Counted from the stretch's first letter, positions 49,403 to 60,519 are shown. The stretch is 64,000 nt of DNA from Comamonadaceae bacterium (GCA_947453965.1 CANGIQ010000002.1:124001-188000); one strand, 5' to 3'. A program made the numbers and translations. Notes: a model not told the origin generated them from the sequence alone.

Positions 49403-50212
49403 TCAGCTCAAAACATTTCTGTAATGGTGCGTGTCGGTTCGGTACAAGCCGCGGCGCAGCTCCATGGGCGTGTCGTTGTAGGTGTAGGCCACGCGCTCCA
49501 CGCTCAACAGAGGTGTCGCCATGGCTACTTGCAGCAGGGCTGCCTGCTCGGTGTCGGGGTTGACGGCACGAATGCTTTCGTCTGCCCGCACCATGCGCAC
49601 GCCGAACTCGGTTTCAAACAGCGCGTACATCGGGCCGTTGTAGTTACTTAAGCGTTCAGCGGTGAGCCCTTTGAAGGGTGCGCCGGGCAACCACAGGTCT
49701 TCCAAAATTGTGGGCACGCCAGAAAACGACAGCACCCGGCGCACTTGCAGCACTGGGTCGCCGCTGCGCAAGCTGAGGGAGCGTGCAATGTCGGCGCTGG
49801 CGCGCAGGCGCTTGCAATCAATGATGTTGCGCTCGGCGGGGCCTTCGCTTTGGGTGTCGCCGTTGTCGGGTTGCAGCTTCAAGAAGCGGTATTGCACCTG
49901 CTGCTCGGCATGGGTGGCCACAAAGGTGCCCTTGCCTTGGCGGCGCACCACCAGGTTTTCGGCCGACAGCTCGTCGATGGCTTTGCGCACCGTGCCTTGG
50001 CTGACACGAAAGCGGGCCGCCAAGTCCATTTCGCTGGGAATGGCTTCGCCAGGCTTCCATTCGCCCGATTGCAGGCTTTGCAGAATCAGCCCTTTGATTT
50101 GCTGATACAGCGGGCTGAACGCTGGCGTCAACCCGCCCGCAGCCAGCGCATCGCTGCCTGTCATGGGCGCGGATAAGGCTTGAGAGAACGACAGGGGTGG
50201 GGTGGAGGCCAT
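49403..50212 (-). CDS. GntR-family (HutC/UTRA) transcriptional regulator
   Basis: A 269-aa regulator with an N-terminal winged helix (about 30-100, MDLAARFRVSQGTVRKAID then RRQGKGTFV) and a C-terminal UTRA ligand-binding domain (about 115-260). Position between sdh and mdh suggests control of TCA-cycle genes in response to an organic acid, but the ligand is not known. It is divergent from mdh, and a TCTT-N4-AAGA element plus a 7-bp tandem repeat lie in the shared region. Confidence 0.9.
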   Translation of the reverse strand: MASTPPLSFSQALSAPMTGSDALAAGGLTPAFSPLYQQIKGLILQSLQSGEWKPGEAIPSEMDLAARFRVSQGTVRKAIDELSAENLVVRRQGKGTFVATHAEQQVQYRFLKLQPDNGDTQSEGPAERNIIDCKRLRASADIARSLSLRSGDPVLQVRRVLSFSGVPTILEDLWLPGAPFKGLTAERLSNYNGPMYALFETEFGVRMVRADESIRAVNPDTEQAALLQVAMATPLLSVERVAYTYNDTPMELRRGLYRTDTHHYRNVLS

Positions 50213-50263
50213 GTGAGAGATGTGATTGCGGTCGCGTCAGGTCATTGTCAACCTCTGATCATA

Positions 50264-50283
50264 TCTTCTATAAGACATAAGAC
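50264..50283. promoter_or_regulatory. Candidate GntR operator in the gntR-mdh intergenic region
   Basis: TCTTCTATAAGA (50264-50275) has inverted TCTT/AAGA arms, and ATAAGAC is repeated in tandem at 50270-50283. Symmetric sites of this type in a divergent promoter region fit autoregulation by the adjacent GntR protein. Assignment is by position and symmetry only. Confidence 0.4.
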
Positions 50284-50353
50284 AGTGCACCCGAGGGTTT
50301 TCGAGGGTAAACTTGTCGACATCCTTTTTTAATCACTACTTGGAGTTTTTCTC

Positions 50354-51340
50354 ATGAGCAAGAAGCCTGTTCGCGTTGCCGTCACTGGTGCAGCTGGTCA
50401 AATTGGTTACGCACTGTTGTTCCGTATCGCCTCGGGCGAAATGTTGGGCAAAGATCAACCTGTCATCTTGCAATTGTTGGAAATCCCTGACGAAAAAGCC
50501 CAAAAAGCCTTGAAGGGCGTGATGATGGAACTCGAAGACTGCGCGTTCCCCTTGTTGGCCGGTATGCAAGCCCATGGCGACCCGATGACTGCATTCAAAG
50601 ACGTCGACTACGCCTTGTTGGTCGGTTCACGTCCACGCGGCCCCGGCATGGAGCGCGCTGAGTTGCTTGCCATCAACGGCGCCATCTTCACCGCGCAAGG
50701 CAAGGCTTTGAATGCTGTGGCCTCGCGTGATGTGAAAGTTTTGGTCGTTGGCAACCCCGCCAACACCAACGCTTACATCGCCATGAAAGCTGCGCCTGAC
50801 TTGAAGCCCGGCAACTTCACCGCCATGCTGCGTTTGGACCACAACCGTGCGTTGTCGCAAATCGCTGCCAAGACTGGCAAAGCCGTGGCCGACATCGAAA
50901 AATTGTGCGTGTGGGGCAACCACTCACCCACCATGTACGCCGACTACCGTTTCGCCACCATCAAGGGTGAGTCGGTCAAGGCCATGATCAACGACCAAGA
51001 GTGGAACGCCAATGTGTTCTTGCCAACTGTGGGCAAGCGCGGTGCCGCCATCATTGACGCACGTGGTTTGTCTTCGGCTGCTTCGGCTGCCAACGCTGCC
51101 ATCGACCACATGCGCGATTGGGCTTTGGGCACCAATGGCAAGTGGGTGACCATGGGCATCCCATCGCAAGGTTGGTACGGCATTCCTAAAGACGTCATGT
51201 TCGGTTTCCCCGTCACCTGCGAAAACGGCCAATACAAAGTGGTCGAAGGTTTGGAAATCGACGCCTTCAGCCAAGGCTGCATCGACAAGACTTTGAAAGA
51301 GTTGACCGATGAGCAAGCTGGCGTTGCCCACTTGATCTAA
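50354..51340 (+). CDS. mdh: Malate dehydrogenase
   Basis: Mdh interconverts malate and oxaloacetate with NAD. The 328-aa product is the cytosolic-type enzyme, with the NAD motif [17 protein letters not shown], the active-site loop [27 protein letters not shown], and the catalytic His in [18 protein letters not shown] ribosome-binding site lies 9 nt before the ATG. It leads the mdh-citE-like-acnB set. Confidence 0.98.
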   Translation: MSKKPVRVAVTGAAGQIGYALLFRIASGEMLGKDQPVILQLLEIPDEKAQKALKGVMMELEDCAFPLLAGMQAHGDPMTAFKDVDYALLVGSRPRGPGMERAELLAINGAIFTAQGKALNAVASRDVKVLVVGNPANTNAYIAMKAAPDLKPGNFTAMLRLDHNRALSQIAAKTGKAVADIEKLCVWGNHSPTMYADYRFATIKGESVKAMINDQEWNANVFLPTVGKRGAAIIDARGLSSAASAANAAIDHMRDWALGTNGKWVTMGIPSQGWYGIPKDVMFGFPVTCENGQYKVVEGLEIDAFSQGCIDKTLKELTDEQAGVAHLI

Positions 51341-51350
51341 GAGAGACAGA

Positions 51351-52331
51351 GTGAGCCATCCGCGCGACGTTCTGCTGGGGGCACAGGCTTCGGGGGTATC
51401 CCTTCCGGTCTGTGACCACTACAGCGGTGTCGAAGCGCGGATGCGCAAAAGCTTGCAGCTGCAAGCGGAGATGACGCAAGAGTTTGGTACCTGCGTCTTT
51501 GATGTGACCCTGGATTGTGAAGACGGTGCGCCCGTGGGCGGCGAGGCAGAGCATGCCGCGCTGGTCACTGCGTTGGCACTAAGCGCCGCGCCCGAGGCCC
51601 GCGTGGCCGTGCGCGTGCATCCTGTGGATCACCCCAGTTTTCAAGCCGACATGGCCACCATTGCGGGCCAAGCGGCCAAGCGTTTGACGCACATCATGGT
51701 GCCCAAGGTCGAGTCTGTGGCTGATGTGCAACTGGCCGAGCAAGCCTTGCTTCAAGCCGGTGCCAAAGATCTGCCGCTGCATGTGTTGATTGAGTCACCC
51801 GCTGCGGTGCACCGCGCGTTTGACATTGCGGCGCACCTGCGTGTTCAGTCGCTGAGTTTTGGTTTGATGGATTTTGTGTCGGCCCATGGTGGCGCCATTC
51901 CCGCGCATGGCATGTCTGGCCAAGGTCAGTTCACGCACCCCTTGGTGGTGCGTGCCAAGCTGGAGATTGCCAGTGCCTGCCATGCCCACGGCAAAGTGCC
52001 CTCGCACTGCGTGGTGACCGAGTTCAACGACACCGCTGCCATGCGTGCTGCGGCCCAGCGTGCTGCACACGAGTTTGGCTACACCCGCATGTGGAGCATT
52101 CACCCCGCGCAAATTCGCCCGATTCTGGAAGCCATGGCCCCAGATGCTGCTGCGATTGAAGTGGCCAGCGAGATTGTGTTGGCCGCGCAAGCTGCCGATT
52201 GGGCGCCCATCAGCCACCACGGTCAGTTGCATGACCGTGCCAGTTACCGATTCTTTTGGCAAGTGTTGCAGCGTGCGCATAGCACGGGGCGTCCTTTGCC
52301 AAGCGAAGTCCAGTTATTCTTCAAAGATTAA
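51351..52331 (+). CDS. HpcH/HpaI aldolase/citrate lyase beta-like (CitE-like) protein
   Basis: A 326-aa TIM-barrel lyase-family protein. Mg-binding and CoA-ester-binding segments are visible as LDCEDGAPVGGEAEH, VRVHPVDHP, MVPKVES and the second acid in VLIESPAAV. Without citrate lyase alpha and gamma genes nearby it is unlikely to be a true citrate lyase; beta-methylmalyl- or citramalyl-CoA lyase activity is more plausible, but the substrate is not determined. The GTG start at 51351 lies 10 nt after mdh. Confidence 0.85.
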   Translation: MSHPRDVLLGAQASGVSLPVCDHYSGVEARMRKSLQLQAEMTQEFGTCVFDVTLDCEDGAPVGGEAEHAALVTALALSAAPEARVAVRVHPVDHPSFQADMATIAGQAAKRLTHIMVPKVESVADVQLAEQALLQAGAKDLPLHVLIESPAAVHRAFDIAAHLRVQSLSFGLMDFVSAHGGAIPAHGMSGQGQFTHPLVVRAKLEIASACHAHGKVPSHCVVTEFNDTAAMRAAAQRAAHEFGYTRMWSIHPAQIRPILEAMAPDAAAIEVASEIVLAAQAADWAPISHHGQLHDRASYRFFWQVLQRAHSTGRPLPSEVQLFFKD

Positions 52332-52344
52332 TCAGGAGATGGAC

Positions 52345-52929
52345 ATGCGCGCATTACTCGTTGTTCTTTCGCTGTTACCTGCGTTGGTTTGGGCGGCTGC
52401 GCCAGACGTGGCCACACCACAAAAAGCCAAACCTTTGACCAAACCAGTTGCCAAGCAGGTGGTCAAACATTCAAACGCGCCCGTCGCCAAAGCCAAACCT
52501 GTGGTCGCATACAAACATGCCGCAGCCCCTGTCGTGGCAACGCCGATGGCGCCGTCAGATGTGGCGGTGGACGAACACCGCACGGTGGTGGCTGAGCAAG
52601 TTCACACCGGTCGCATGGTGTGTGAATTGGGCAACTCCGTGACAGTGACGCCCGACACACAAGCGCACGGCAGTTTTTTTGTGCAGCTGCGCCAACACCG
52701 CTACCACATGACCCCGGTTGTTTCGGCTACCGGCGCGATTCGTTTGGAAGACGCGCAAGCGGGCGCCATGTGGTTGCAGTTGCCCAACAAGTCCATGTTG
52801 ATGAACAGCAAACTCGGTCAACGCATGGCCGATGAATGTCAAAGCCCAGCCCAAATGGCTGTGGCGGAAGCGATGAAGTCCGGCCCGCCGTCCACCTTGT
52901 TGGACGGACCCAGTGTGGCCAAAAAGTAA
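52345..52929 (+). CDS. Hypothetical periplasmic protein
   Basis: A 194-aa protein with a signal peptide (RALLVVLSLLPALVWAAA) followed by a Lys/Pro/Ala/Val-rich linker (about 25-80) and a small beta-rich domain (about 85-160, with MVCELGNSVTVTPD and AMWLQLPNKSMLMN). It has no recognised name; the domain occurs in Burkholderiales next to acnB. ATG at 52345 with AGGAG 6-7 nt upstream is chosen; an ATG at 52339 overlaps that site. Confidence 0.75.
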   Translation: MRALLVVLSLLPALVWAAAPDVATPQKAKPLTKPVAKQVVKHSNAPVAKAKPVVAYKHAAAPVVATPMAPSDVAVDEHRTVVAEQVHTGRMVCELGNSVTVTPDTQAHGSFFVQLRQHRYHMTPVVSATGAIRLEDAQAGAMWLQLPNKSMLMNSKLGQRMADECQSPAQMAVAEAMKSGPPSTLLDGPSVAKK

Positions 52930-52963
52930 CCCCTTGATTTGATTTGAAAGCCAGGAGAAAACC

Positions 52964-55555
52964 ATGTTGAAAGCCTACCGTGAACACGTAGCCGAGCGCG
53001 CAGCGCTGGGCATTCCCCCACTGCCTTTGGATGCCAAGCAAACGGCCGAATTGATCGAGTTGATCAAGAACCCGCCCGCCGGCGAAGATGCAGCCTTGAT
53101 GGATTTGTTGACGCATCGCGTCCCTCCTGGTGTGGACGATGCAGCCAAAGTGAAAGCCTCTTTCTTGGCCGCTGTGGCACACGGTGAAGTCAAGGTTGGC
53201 TTGGTCTCTAAGTCCAAAGCCACTGAGTTGCTGGGCACCATGGTGGGTGGCTACAACGTGCACCCCCTGATCGAATTGCTCGACGACGCGGAGGTGGCTG
53301 GTGTGGCCGCTGAAGCTTTGAAGAAAACCTTGTTGATGTTTGACTTCTTCAACGACGTCGCTGAAAAAGCCAAAGCAGGCAACGCCAAGGCCAAAGACGT
53401 GATGCAAAGCTGGGCCGATGCCGAGTGGTTCACCACACGTCCTGAAGTGGAAAAGAAAATCACCGTCACCGTGTTCAAAGTGCCCGGCGAGACCAACACC
53501 GACGACTTGTCGCCAGCCCCTGACGCATGGAGTCGTCCAGACATTCCCTTGCACTACTTGGCGATGTTGAAAAACACCCGCGAAGGCGCCGCCTTCAAGC
53601 CCGAAGAAGACGGCAAGCGCGGCCCCATGGCGTTCATTGAAGAGCTGAAGAAAAAAGGCAATTTGGTGGCCTACGTCGGTGACGTGGTCGGTACAGGTTC
53701 CTCACGCAAGTCAGCAACCAACAGCATCATCTGGGGCTTTGGTCAAGACATCCCTTACGTGCCCAACAAACGTTTTGGCGGTGTGACCTTGGGCGGCAAG
53801 ATTGCCCCCATCTTCTTCAACACCCAAGAAGATTCAGGCGCTTTGCCGATCGAAGTCGATGTCACCCAACTCGAAATGGGCGACGTGATTGACGTGCTGC
53901 CCTACGATGGCAAGATCGTGAAGAATGGTCAAACCATCACCACTTTCCAACTCAAGAGCGATGTGCTGTTTGACGAAGTGCGTGCTGGTGGCCGTATCAA
54001 CTTGATCATTGGCCGCAGCTTGACCGCCAAGGCCCGTGAATTCTTGGGCCTGCCCGCATCCACGGTGTTCCGCCTGCCCACAGCGCCTATCGCCACGAAG
54101 GCCGGTTTCACTTTGGCCCAAAAAATGGTCGGCCGTGCAGTCGGTTTGCCAGAAGGCCAAGGCGTTCGCCCCGGTACTTACTGCGAACCCAAGATGACCA
54201 CTGTGGGTTCACAAGACACCACGGGCCCGATGACCCGCGACGAGTTGAAAGACTTGGCTTGCCTTGGCTTCTCGGCCGACATGGTCATGCAATCGTTCTG
54301 CCACACAGCGGCTTACCCCAAGTCGGTGGACGTCAAAACGCACCGCGAATTGCCAGCGTTCATCAGCAACCGTGGTGGTGTGGCCCTGCGTCCAGGCGAC
54401 GGTGTGATTCACTCGTGGTTGAACCGTTTGTTGCTGCCTGACACCGTCGGTACAGGTGGCGACTCACACACCCGTTTCCCCATCGGTATCAGCTTCCCCG
54501 CCGGTTCTGGTTTGGTGGCGTTTGGTGCGGCCACAGGCGTGATGCCTTTGGACATGCCTGAGTCTATTCTTGTGCGTTTCAAAGGCGAGATGCAACCTGG
54601 CGTGACCCTGCGCGATTTGGTGCATGCCATTCCGCTGTACGCCATCAAGAAGGGCCTGTTGACTGTGGCCAAGGCCGGCAAGATCAACGAGTTCTCGGGA
54701 CGCATTTTGGAAATCGAAGGCTTGCCCAACCTCAAGGTGGAACAAGCGTTTGAATTGTCTGACGCGTCAGCTGAGCGTTCTGCCGCAGGTTGCACCATCA
54801 AGCTCAACAAAGAGCCAGTCGAGGAATACTTGAAGTCCAACGTGGTGCTGATGAAGAACATGATCGCCGACGGTTATGCTGACGCACGCACCTTGGCGCG
54901 CCGTATCGAGAAAGTCGAACAATGGTTGGCTGCACCTAACCTGCTTGAAGCCGACAAAGATGCCGAGTACGCACACGTCATCGAAATCGATTTGGCCGAG
55001 ATCAAAGAGCCCATCGTGTGCTGCCCCAACGACCCCGATGACGCCAAGTTCTTGTCTGAAGTGTCTGGCACCAAGATCGACGAAGCGTTCATCGGTTCTT
55101 GCATGACCAACATCGGTCACTTCCGTGCAGCGGCCAAGTTGCTTGGTGGTCAACGTGACATTCCTGTCAAGTTATGGGTGGCACCTCCCACCAAGATGGA
55201 CGAGAGCGAGTTGATCAAAGAAGGCCACTATGCTGCATTCGGCACCGCCGGTGCACGCACTGAAATGCCTGGCTGCTCCTTGTGCATGGGCAACCAAGCG
55301 CAAGTGCGTGAGGGCGCCACTGTGGTGTCGACATCGACCCGTAACTTCCCCAACCGTTTGGGCAAGAACACCAACGTGTTCTTGGCGTCGGCTGAGCTGG
55401 CTGCCATCACCTCGAAGATGGGCAAGTTCCCCACTGTGGCCGAATACCACGAAGCCATGGGCATCGTGAACAAAGACGGCGCAGCCATCTACAAGTACTT
55501 GAACTTCAACCAGATCGACGAGTATGTGGAAACTGCCAAAGGCGTGACAGCGTAA
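52964..55555 (+). CDS. acnB: Aconitate hydratase B
   Basis: AcnB isomerises citrate to isocitrate. The 863-aa product is full length, with the N-terminal HEAT-like domain, the [19 protein letters not shown] segment, [12 protein letters not shown], the [13 protein letters not shown] region, and the cluster cysteines in [12 protein letters not shown] and [10 protein letters not shown]. In E. coli the apo-form binds RNA as an iron/oxidation sensor. An intrinsic terminator follows. Confidence 0.98.
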   Translation: MLKAYREHVAERAALGIPPLPLDAKQTAELIELIKNPPAGEDAALMDLLTHRVPPGVDDAAKVKASFLAAVAHGEVKVGLVSKSKATELLGTMVGGYNVHPLIELLDDAEVAGVAAEALKKTLLMFDFFNDVAEKAKAGNAKAKDVMQSWADAEWFTTRPEVEKKITVTVFKVPGETNTDDLSPAPDAWSRPDIPLHYLAMLKNTREGAAFKPEEDGKRGPMAFIEELKKKGNLVAYVGDVVGTGSSRKSATNSIIWGFGQDIPYVPNKRFGGVTLGGKIAPIFFNTQEDSGALPIEVDVTQLEMGDVIDVLPYDGKIVKNGQTITTFQLKSDVLFDEVRAGGRINLIIGRSLTAKAREFLGLPASTVFRLPTAPIATKAGFTLAQKMVGRAVGLPEGQGVRPGTYCEPKMTTVGSQDTTGPMTRDELKDLACLGFSADMVMQSFCHTAAYPKSVDVKTHRELPAFISNRGGVALRPGDGVIHSWLNRLLLPDTVGTGGDSHTRFPIGISFPAGSGLVAFGAATGVMPLDMPESILVRFKGEMQPGVTLRDLVHAIPLYAIKKGLLTVAKAGKINEFSGRILEIEGLPNLKVEQAFELSDASAERSAAGCTIKLNKEPVEEYLKSNVVLMKNMIADGYADARTLARRIEKVEQWLAAPNLLEADKDAEYAHVIEIDLAEIKEPIVCCPNDPDDAKFLSEVSGTKIDEAFIGSCMTNIGHFRAAAKLLGGQRDIPVKLWVAPPTKMDESELIKEGHYAAFGTAGARTEMPGCSLCMGNQAQVREGATVVSTSTRNFPNRLGKNTNVFLASAELAAITSKMGKFPTVAEYHEAMGIVNKDGAAIYKYLNFNQIDEYVETAKGVTA

Positions 55556-55597
55556 GCTGCCTGCGTCTTCATCCTTGCACCTCGGTGCTTGGGTGAC

Positions 55598-55634
55598 AAA
55601 ACCCCCGCAAAGCGCGAGCCTTGCGGGGGTTTTG
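55598..55634 (+). terminator. Intrinsic terminator after acnB
   Basis: Stem AAAACCCCCGCAA/TTGCGGGGGTTTT with a 10-nt loop, ending in TTTTGTTTG, 42 nt past the acnB stop. It closes the mdh-citE-like-acnB transcript and may also end the convergent kinase transcript. Confidence 0.88.
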
Positions 55635-55681
55635 TTTGATGTCTGTTTGTTTTTGCGTTTCTTCGTCTCACGAGGACCACA

Positions 55682-57673
55682 CTAGGTCCAGCGCTGCAAG
55701 ACCTCCAGCAAGTCTTGCCCTGAAAACGGTTTGCTCAGGTAGTCGTCCATGCCTGAAGCTTGGCATTTCTCGCGGTCACCGGGCATGGCGTGGGCTGTCA
55801 ATGCCACGATGGGCATGCGCGATCGCAGAGCCGATGCACCTTGGCGGCTTTCCCACGCTCGGATTTGACGTGTGGCCTCGTAGCCATCCACATCAGGCAT
55901 TTGGCAGTCCATCAGCACCAAATCGTAGGCCACGGAGGTGGCAGCGGCAACGCCTTCTTTGCCACCGCTGGCCATGTCTACCTCACACCCCAAGCGTTGC
56001 AGTGCCGTGCGCGCCAAGATTTGATTGACGGGATGGTCTTCCACTACCAGCACACGACGTGGTCCATCCAGTGCAGGCTGTGACGCCGTGTTGTTCGGCA
56101 TGATTTGATGCGGCAAAGCGCTGCTGGCGACGGTGGGGTTGTGGGCGGTTTCTAGCTCCAGGGTGAAACCAAACGTGCTGCCTTGGCCGACTTGACTGTG
56201 TACTTGCATGTCGCCACCCATCAGCTTGACCAAGCGCTGTGCAATCGCCAGTCCCAAGCCGGTGCCGCCATGACGACGCGCAGTGCTGATATCGCCTTGG
56301 TTGAACTCATCAAAGATTTGGTCTTGCTGTGCGGCTGGAATGCCAATGCCCGTGTCAGAAACTTCAAAGCGCAATTGCGCACGGTTGTCAGCGCTAGCCA
56401 GGTGCGTGACGCGCAACTGCACCTGTCCAGCGTTGGTGAATTTGATGGCATTACCAAGTAGGTTGGCCAGAACTTGGCGCAAACGTCCGGCGTCGACGTG
56501 GCACCAGCTGGGGACCACAGGATCGACACTCAAATTCAACGTCAATCCTTTGACCTCTGCACTGCGTTGGAACAGTTGTATCAAATCTCGCAGCAGGTTG
56601 CGCAGTTTGACATCGGATGGGCTGAGCACCATCTTGTTGGCTTCGATTTTGGAGAAGTCCAAGATGTCGTTGATGATGTTGAGCAGCGCGCGGCCCGAAT
56701 CGAGCACCGTTTGTACTTGGCTGCGCTGTTCGGTCTCTAGGGGGCTTTCGAGCAGCAATTCGGTCATGCCCAAAATGCCGCTCATGGGCGTGCGAATTTC
56801 GTGGCTCATATTGGCCAAGAACATGGACTTGACGTAAGCCGCTTGCTCGGCGACCAAACGTGCTTGGGTAGCTTCTTCCACCGCCAGCGCCAGTTCACGG
56901 TTGCTTTGTGCCAATTGACGGTTGCGTTCGTCCAATGTCACTTCGCGTGCTTCTAAATGGGCCAACATGTCGTTGAAGCCTTGGGTGAGTTGGCCGACTT
57001 CGTCGTCGGACTCACAGCGCACGCGCAGACTGAAATCTTGCTCTTGAGTGAGTTGGCGCATGGATTGCGCCAGCTGGGTGATGGGCGCCACCAGCCGTTG
57101 CTGCAAATACGCCACCGCCCGCATGGCCAGCCAGCCGGACACCAAGGAGATCAAGGCAATCAGCAACAGGCTGATCAGCCATTGTTGGAACAGGCGCTGG
57201 GGGCTGGCGCTGATCACCAAATAGCCCACGACTTCTCGGTGTAGCAATACAGGTGCTGTGTGGGTCATCAGCTTGGTTTGCCAATTGAAGTTTCGGTGCT
57301 CATGCGCCTGTGACGCGCTCAACTCTGCAAGGTGTTGAAAGTCTTGGTGGTTTGTCTCGGTGTAGCTGGCAAAACGTCGGCGCTCGCTGTCATACACCGT
57401 CACCGCCACAATGTCTTGTTCTGCCTGCACCGATTGCAACAACAGCTGTGCTTGACGTGGGTCTTCAAACTCCAGCGCGGCGGTCAGGTTGCTGCCGGCC
57501 ATTTGGGCCACCACCGTCAAACGGTCCAACATGTTTTGCTGGAATGTCCACCCTTGGTAGAGCATCAACAACGCGGTGGCCGACATCAACGCCAGGCTGA
57601 CGGTGCGCAGCATCAGGCGGTCGAGTTTGTGTTTGATCAGGTCGGGTTTGCGCATACGAGTCTGTTTGTTCAA
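55682..57673 (-). CDS. Hybrid sensor histidine kinase/response regulator
   Basis: A 663-aa inner-membrane protein. TM helices at about 23-40 and 164-185 enclose a periplasmic domain (about 45-160) similar to CHASE8-type domains of YfiN/TpbB. Then come HAMP (about 183-240), a dimerisation domain with His291 in [10 protein letters not shown], an ATPase domain with N408, DTGIGIP and GTGLGLAIA, and a receiver domain with Asp589 in [12 protein letters not shown] and Lys648. All catalytic residues are present. Its start overlaps the YfiR-like gene (ATGA), so the pair is probably a regulator and its target. Confidence 0.93.
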   Translation of the reverse strand: MNKQTRMRKPDLIKHKLDRLMLRTVSLALMSATALLMLYQGWTFQQNMLDRLTVVAQMAGSNLTAALEFEDPRQAQLLLQSVQAEQDIVAVTVYDSERRRFASYTETNHQDFQHLAELSASQAHEHRNFNWQTKLMTHTAPVLLHREVVGYLVISASPQRLFQQWLISLLLIALISLVSGWLAMRAVAYLQQRLVAPITQLAQSMRQLTQEQDFSLRVRCESDDEVGQLTQGFNDMLAHLEAREVTLDERNRQLAQSNRELALAVEEATQARLVAEQAAYVKSMFLANMSHEIRTPMSGILGMTELLLESPLETEQRSQVQTVLDSGRALLNIINDILDFSKIEANKMVLSPSDVKLRNLLRDLIQLFQRSAEVKGLTLNLSVDPVVPSWCHVDAGRLRQVLANLLGNAIKFTNAGQVQLRVTHLASADNRAQLRFEVSDTGIGIPAAQQDQIFDEFNQGDISTARRHGGTGLGLAIAQRLVKLMGGDMQVHSQVGQGSTFGFTLELETAHNPTVASSALPHQIMPNNTASQPALDGPRRVLVVEDHPVNQILARTALQRLGCEVDMASGGKEGVAAATSVAYDLVLMDCQMPDVDGYEATRQIRAWESRQGASALRSRMPIVALTAHAMPGDREKCQASGMDDYLSKPFSGQDLLEVLQRWT

Positions 57674-58236
57674 TCCACCACACGTGCCAGCTCAAGCAGC
57701 GGTGCACCAATTTGCAAGCCATGCTCGCGGGCATAGCGCAGCTGAATTTCAAAACCAATGCGGTTGTCTTGGCGAACCAAGTTGATGATGCCGCCACGTT
57801 TGTTGAAATCAGGCATGTCGCTGATCGTCAGTACGGCGGAGCTGCCAGAGTTGTAGAGCAGCGCGGGCGTGACGTCGCGTGCGCTGTCGCTGACAAACAG
57901 CGCGTGGCAACCTCGCGTGTCCAGCGGTGTGCCGAGTTTGCGGATTCGAATTTCTCGCTCTCTGATTTTTTGTCCTTGCAAGCTTTGCAAGGCGGCCTCT
58001 GTGGGGGACTCACCCCAGGTGCATACCTGCAAAGACTCTGCGCGCGCTGTGTTGTCAGCTGGCCAGTCGACAAATTTCAGCAAGCGCAAAATCAACACGG
58101 CTTTGATGCGCGCCTCACGGGGTGGTTCGGCCCAGGCAGGTCCTGCGCCCAAGCTGCTCCACAGCAATGCGATGCAAAGCCCAACGCACCCGAGGGTGCG
58201 TCTGAACAGGGAAAGTGGCAGATCCGTCAGCGGCAT
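57670..58236 (-). CDS. YfiR-family periplasmic protein (DUF4154)
   Basis: A 188-aa secreted protein with a signal peptide ending AWA|EPP. The C-terminal part has the family ending [23 protein letters not shown]...LARVV, and two cysteines lie at about 80 and 110. YfiR represses the YfiN diguanylate cyclase through its periplasmic domain in Pseudomonas. Here the coupled partner is a hybrid kinase with a similar input domain, so it probably controls that kinase. It follows a TonB-dependent receptor gene after 11 nt. Confidence 0.9.
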   Translation of the reverse strand: MPLTDLPLSLFRRTLGCVGLCIALLWSSLGAGPAWAEPPREARIKAVLILRLLKFVDWPADNTARAESLQVCTWGESPTEAALQSLQGQKIREREIRIRKLGTPLDTRGCHALFVSDSARDVTPALLYNSGSSAVLTISDMPDFNKRGGIINLVRQDNRIGFEIQLRYAREHGLQIGAPLLELARVVD

Positions 58237-58247
58237 GAGGTGTTAGG

Positions 58248-60368
58248 TCAGTACTGCAGACGCAGCCCCAAGATGACCGAGGGCCCCACCAAGGTGTGCG
58301 CCACGTCGGAAGCTTCAGACACAAATTCAAGGTGGCGCGAAGTCATCAGGTTGCGCCCCGTCACACTCCATTGCACCCCCGGTGCGCTGGACCAGGCCCA
58401 GCGTATATCTAGCGTGGTGTAGCTAGGCACCGATTGCCCAAACAAAACATCCCGCAACGCGCCCACATGACGCGCCATCACATCCAGCTCTGTGCGTGCA
58501 TCCGGGGTGTAGGACCAACGCAAAGAACCTGTCCACTTGGGGCTGCTGTCGGGGGAGTCCCAGCTGTAGACGTTGCTGGCTGCCGTGTTCAGCGACATGG
58601 CGTAGCGGGTCACATTGGCTTGCCAGCGGTGCTGACGTGAGGCTTGCCAATCAAGCCATGCTTCAAGGCCGTAGCTGTGTCCTTTGAAATCATTGGTCAA
58701 GGTGGCAGGCAAGAGCAAATATTGATTGGGAAGTGGCACAGGCAAGTAGCACTCTGCGAAAGGCGGTGAACCAGTCGGCAGGGGCACGTTGTAGGAGGGC
58801 AGACATTGCGTGCTGTTCGTGCTGAAACTGCCAGCACGCAATTGGCTGTAATCGTTGTAGTAGGCCGTGGTGTCCAAGGTCAACCCAGGTGCCAAGCGTT
58901 GTTTCCAACCAAGTTCATACGCCCACAGTTGTTCCGAGGTGGTGCGGCCCAGCACCTCGACAAAGCCCGGGCGGGGCAGACCACTGCCGTTGATGGTGAA
59001 CTCAGGCGGCAACAGGGCACGGATGGTGCCATGGCTGTCAATCAGGCTGGGGGTTCGAATGGCTTTGCTGGCTGAAGCCCACAGGGTTTGGTCGTCATTC
59101 GGGGTCCACATCAGGCGCGCATTGGGTAGCGGCTTGAGGCTGTCGTTGTCATATTTTTCGAATTTGCTACCCAGGGTCAGGGTGAGCAATTCGGGGATCA
59201 GGCTAATGTCGTCTTGCGCCATCACGCTCCACATCCGTGTTTTCAGGCGGTCAATGCCAAAGGTGTCGTACTGCACGATGCCGTCAGGCAAGCCGGTCGT
59301 GGAGGCATGAAAGCTTTCTTGGTTTTGTCGCCAAGACGCGCCCAGCACAATGTCGTGCTTGTCGATGGCACGGTGACGGTACTGAAGGTCAGCATCGAAG
59401 GTATCCAAGCGCATGAACGGATGTGCAGGCCAGTCGCGTTCTGAATGGTCGAAGTAGGTTTGAAGCGTGACGGAGTTGTTGCTAGGCAAATCGCGCTGCC
59501 ACCGTGCCAGCAGGTGACCGCCAGACACGGCTTGGGTGGTGCCTTGCAGCAGGTTGCTCGGGGGCAGCAGACGGTTGAGCAATGCAGATTCGCCAGACGT
59601 GCCTTGGTAAATCTCCGACTGGATCGTCACCGCATCTTGTGCGTTGGGGTTGAGGTCGGCGCGCCAACCCAGGCGTTGTTGCTTCCACGCATCCATGGCG
59701 CGGCCTTGGCCATTGGCCAGGGTGAGCGCATTGTTCTCGAAAGCTTTGCCATACAGCCGCCAGTGGCCCAGACCTTCCCATTGGCCGCCATGGCGGATCG
59801 ACATCTGGCCTTGGGTGCTGGTGCCAGTGCTCGCATCGATCAGCGTGCCTTGTGTGGCCACGGCAGATTTGGTGATGATGTTGATGACACCGTTGACAGC
59901 GTTGGCACCCCACAGGGACGCACCCGGTCCGCGAATGACTTCAATGCGTTCAATGTCTGCCAACACGGTGTCTTGCACATCCCACGCCACACCTGAGAAC
60001 ATGGGGGAGTACACCGTGCGCCCGTCAATCATGACCAGCAGCTTGTTGGCAAAGCGGCCATTGGGGCCGCGTGCGCTCACCGCCCATGCATTGGCGCTGA
60101 TCTGTGCCACATGCAGGCCGGGCGCTAAACGCAAGGCGTCTGGAATGTTTTGAGCCCCGGCGCGGCGAATGTCATCGCCTGTGATGACAAACACGGCCGC
60201 CGCCGAACGGGAGACGGTTTGCGGCTTTTTAGACACCGAGGTGATCTCTAGCTCCAGCACCTCTTGCAGTGCCAAGGCTAAAAAGGGTTCAGGTTCTTCG
60301 GCGCTGGCGCAGACTTGCAACAGGCTCAGCAACGCCGCAATGTAAGCTTTGATTTGATAAGGTTTCAT
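58248..60368 (-). CDS. TonB-dependent outer-membrane receptor
   Basis: A 706-aa receptor with a signal peptide (YIAALLSLLQVCASA), an N-terminal plug domain (about 50-165, AAAVFVITGDDIRRAGAQ and IERIEVIRGPGASLWGANAV), and a long beta-barrel. The TonB box is probably near LELEITSVSKKP. The substrate is unknown. It heads the receptor-YfiR-kinase operon, so it may act in ligand sensing more than in uptake. The ATG at 60368 is used; an in-frame TTG precedes it. Confidence 0.93.
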   Translation of the reverse strand: MKPYQIKAYIAALLSLLQVCASAEEPEPFLALALQEVLELEITSVSKKPQTVSRSAAAVFVITGDDIRRAGAQNIPDALRLAPGLHVAQISANAWAVSARGPNGRFANKLLVMIDGRTVYSPMFSGVAWDVQDTVLADIERIEVIRGPGASLWGANAVNGVINIITKSAVATQGTLIDASTGTSTQGQMSIRHGGQWEGLGHWRLYGKAFENNALTLANGQGRAMDAWKQQRLGWRADLNPNAQDAVTIQSEIYQGTSGESALLNRLLPPSNLLQGTTQAVSGGHLLARWQRDLPSNNSVTLQTYFDHSERDWPAHPFMRLDTFDADLQYRHRAIDKHDIVLGASWRQNQESFHASTTGLPDGIVQYDTFGIDRLKTRMWSVMAQDDISLIPELLTLTLGSKFEKYDNDSLKPLPNARLMWTPNDDQTLWASASKAIRTPSLIDSHGTIRALLPPEFTINGSGLPRPGFVEVLGRTTSEQLWAYELGWKQRLAPGLTLDTTAYYNDYSQLRAGSFSTNSTQCLPSYNVPLPTGSPPFAECYLPVPLPNQYLLLPATLTNDFKGHSYGLEAWLDWQASRQHRWQANVTRYAMSLNTAASNVYSWDSPDSSPKWTGSLRWSYTPDARTELDVMARHVGALRDVLFGQSVPSYTTLDIRWAWSSAPGVQWSVTGRNLMTSRHLEFVSEASDVAHTLVGPSVILGLRLQY

Positions 60369-60519
60369 CAATCAATTCCAGAATAGAAGTGTCAGTTCAA
60401 AAGAAACACTTTTGATGGGATAGTGATTGTATTTTCTTACAAATTTTCAGCTTATTTGCTAATTAGATAATAAATTTATCAACTTTCGGTAAAAAGTCTA
60501 GGTCATTCGGCTTTGATGT

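Noticed and set aside
51351-52331. True citrate lyase beta subunit (citE)
   Set aside because: No alpha or gamma subunit, ligase or citX/citG genes nearby; the family call is kept without a symbol.
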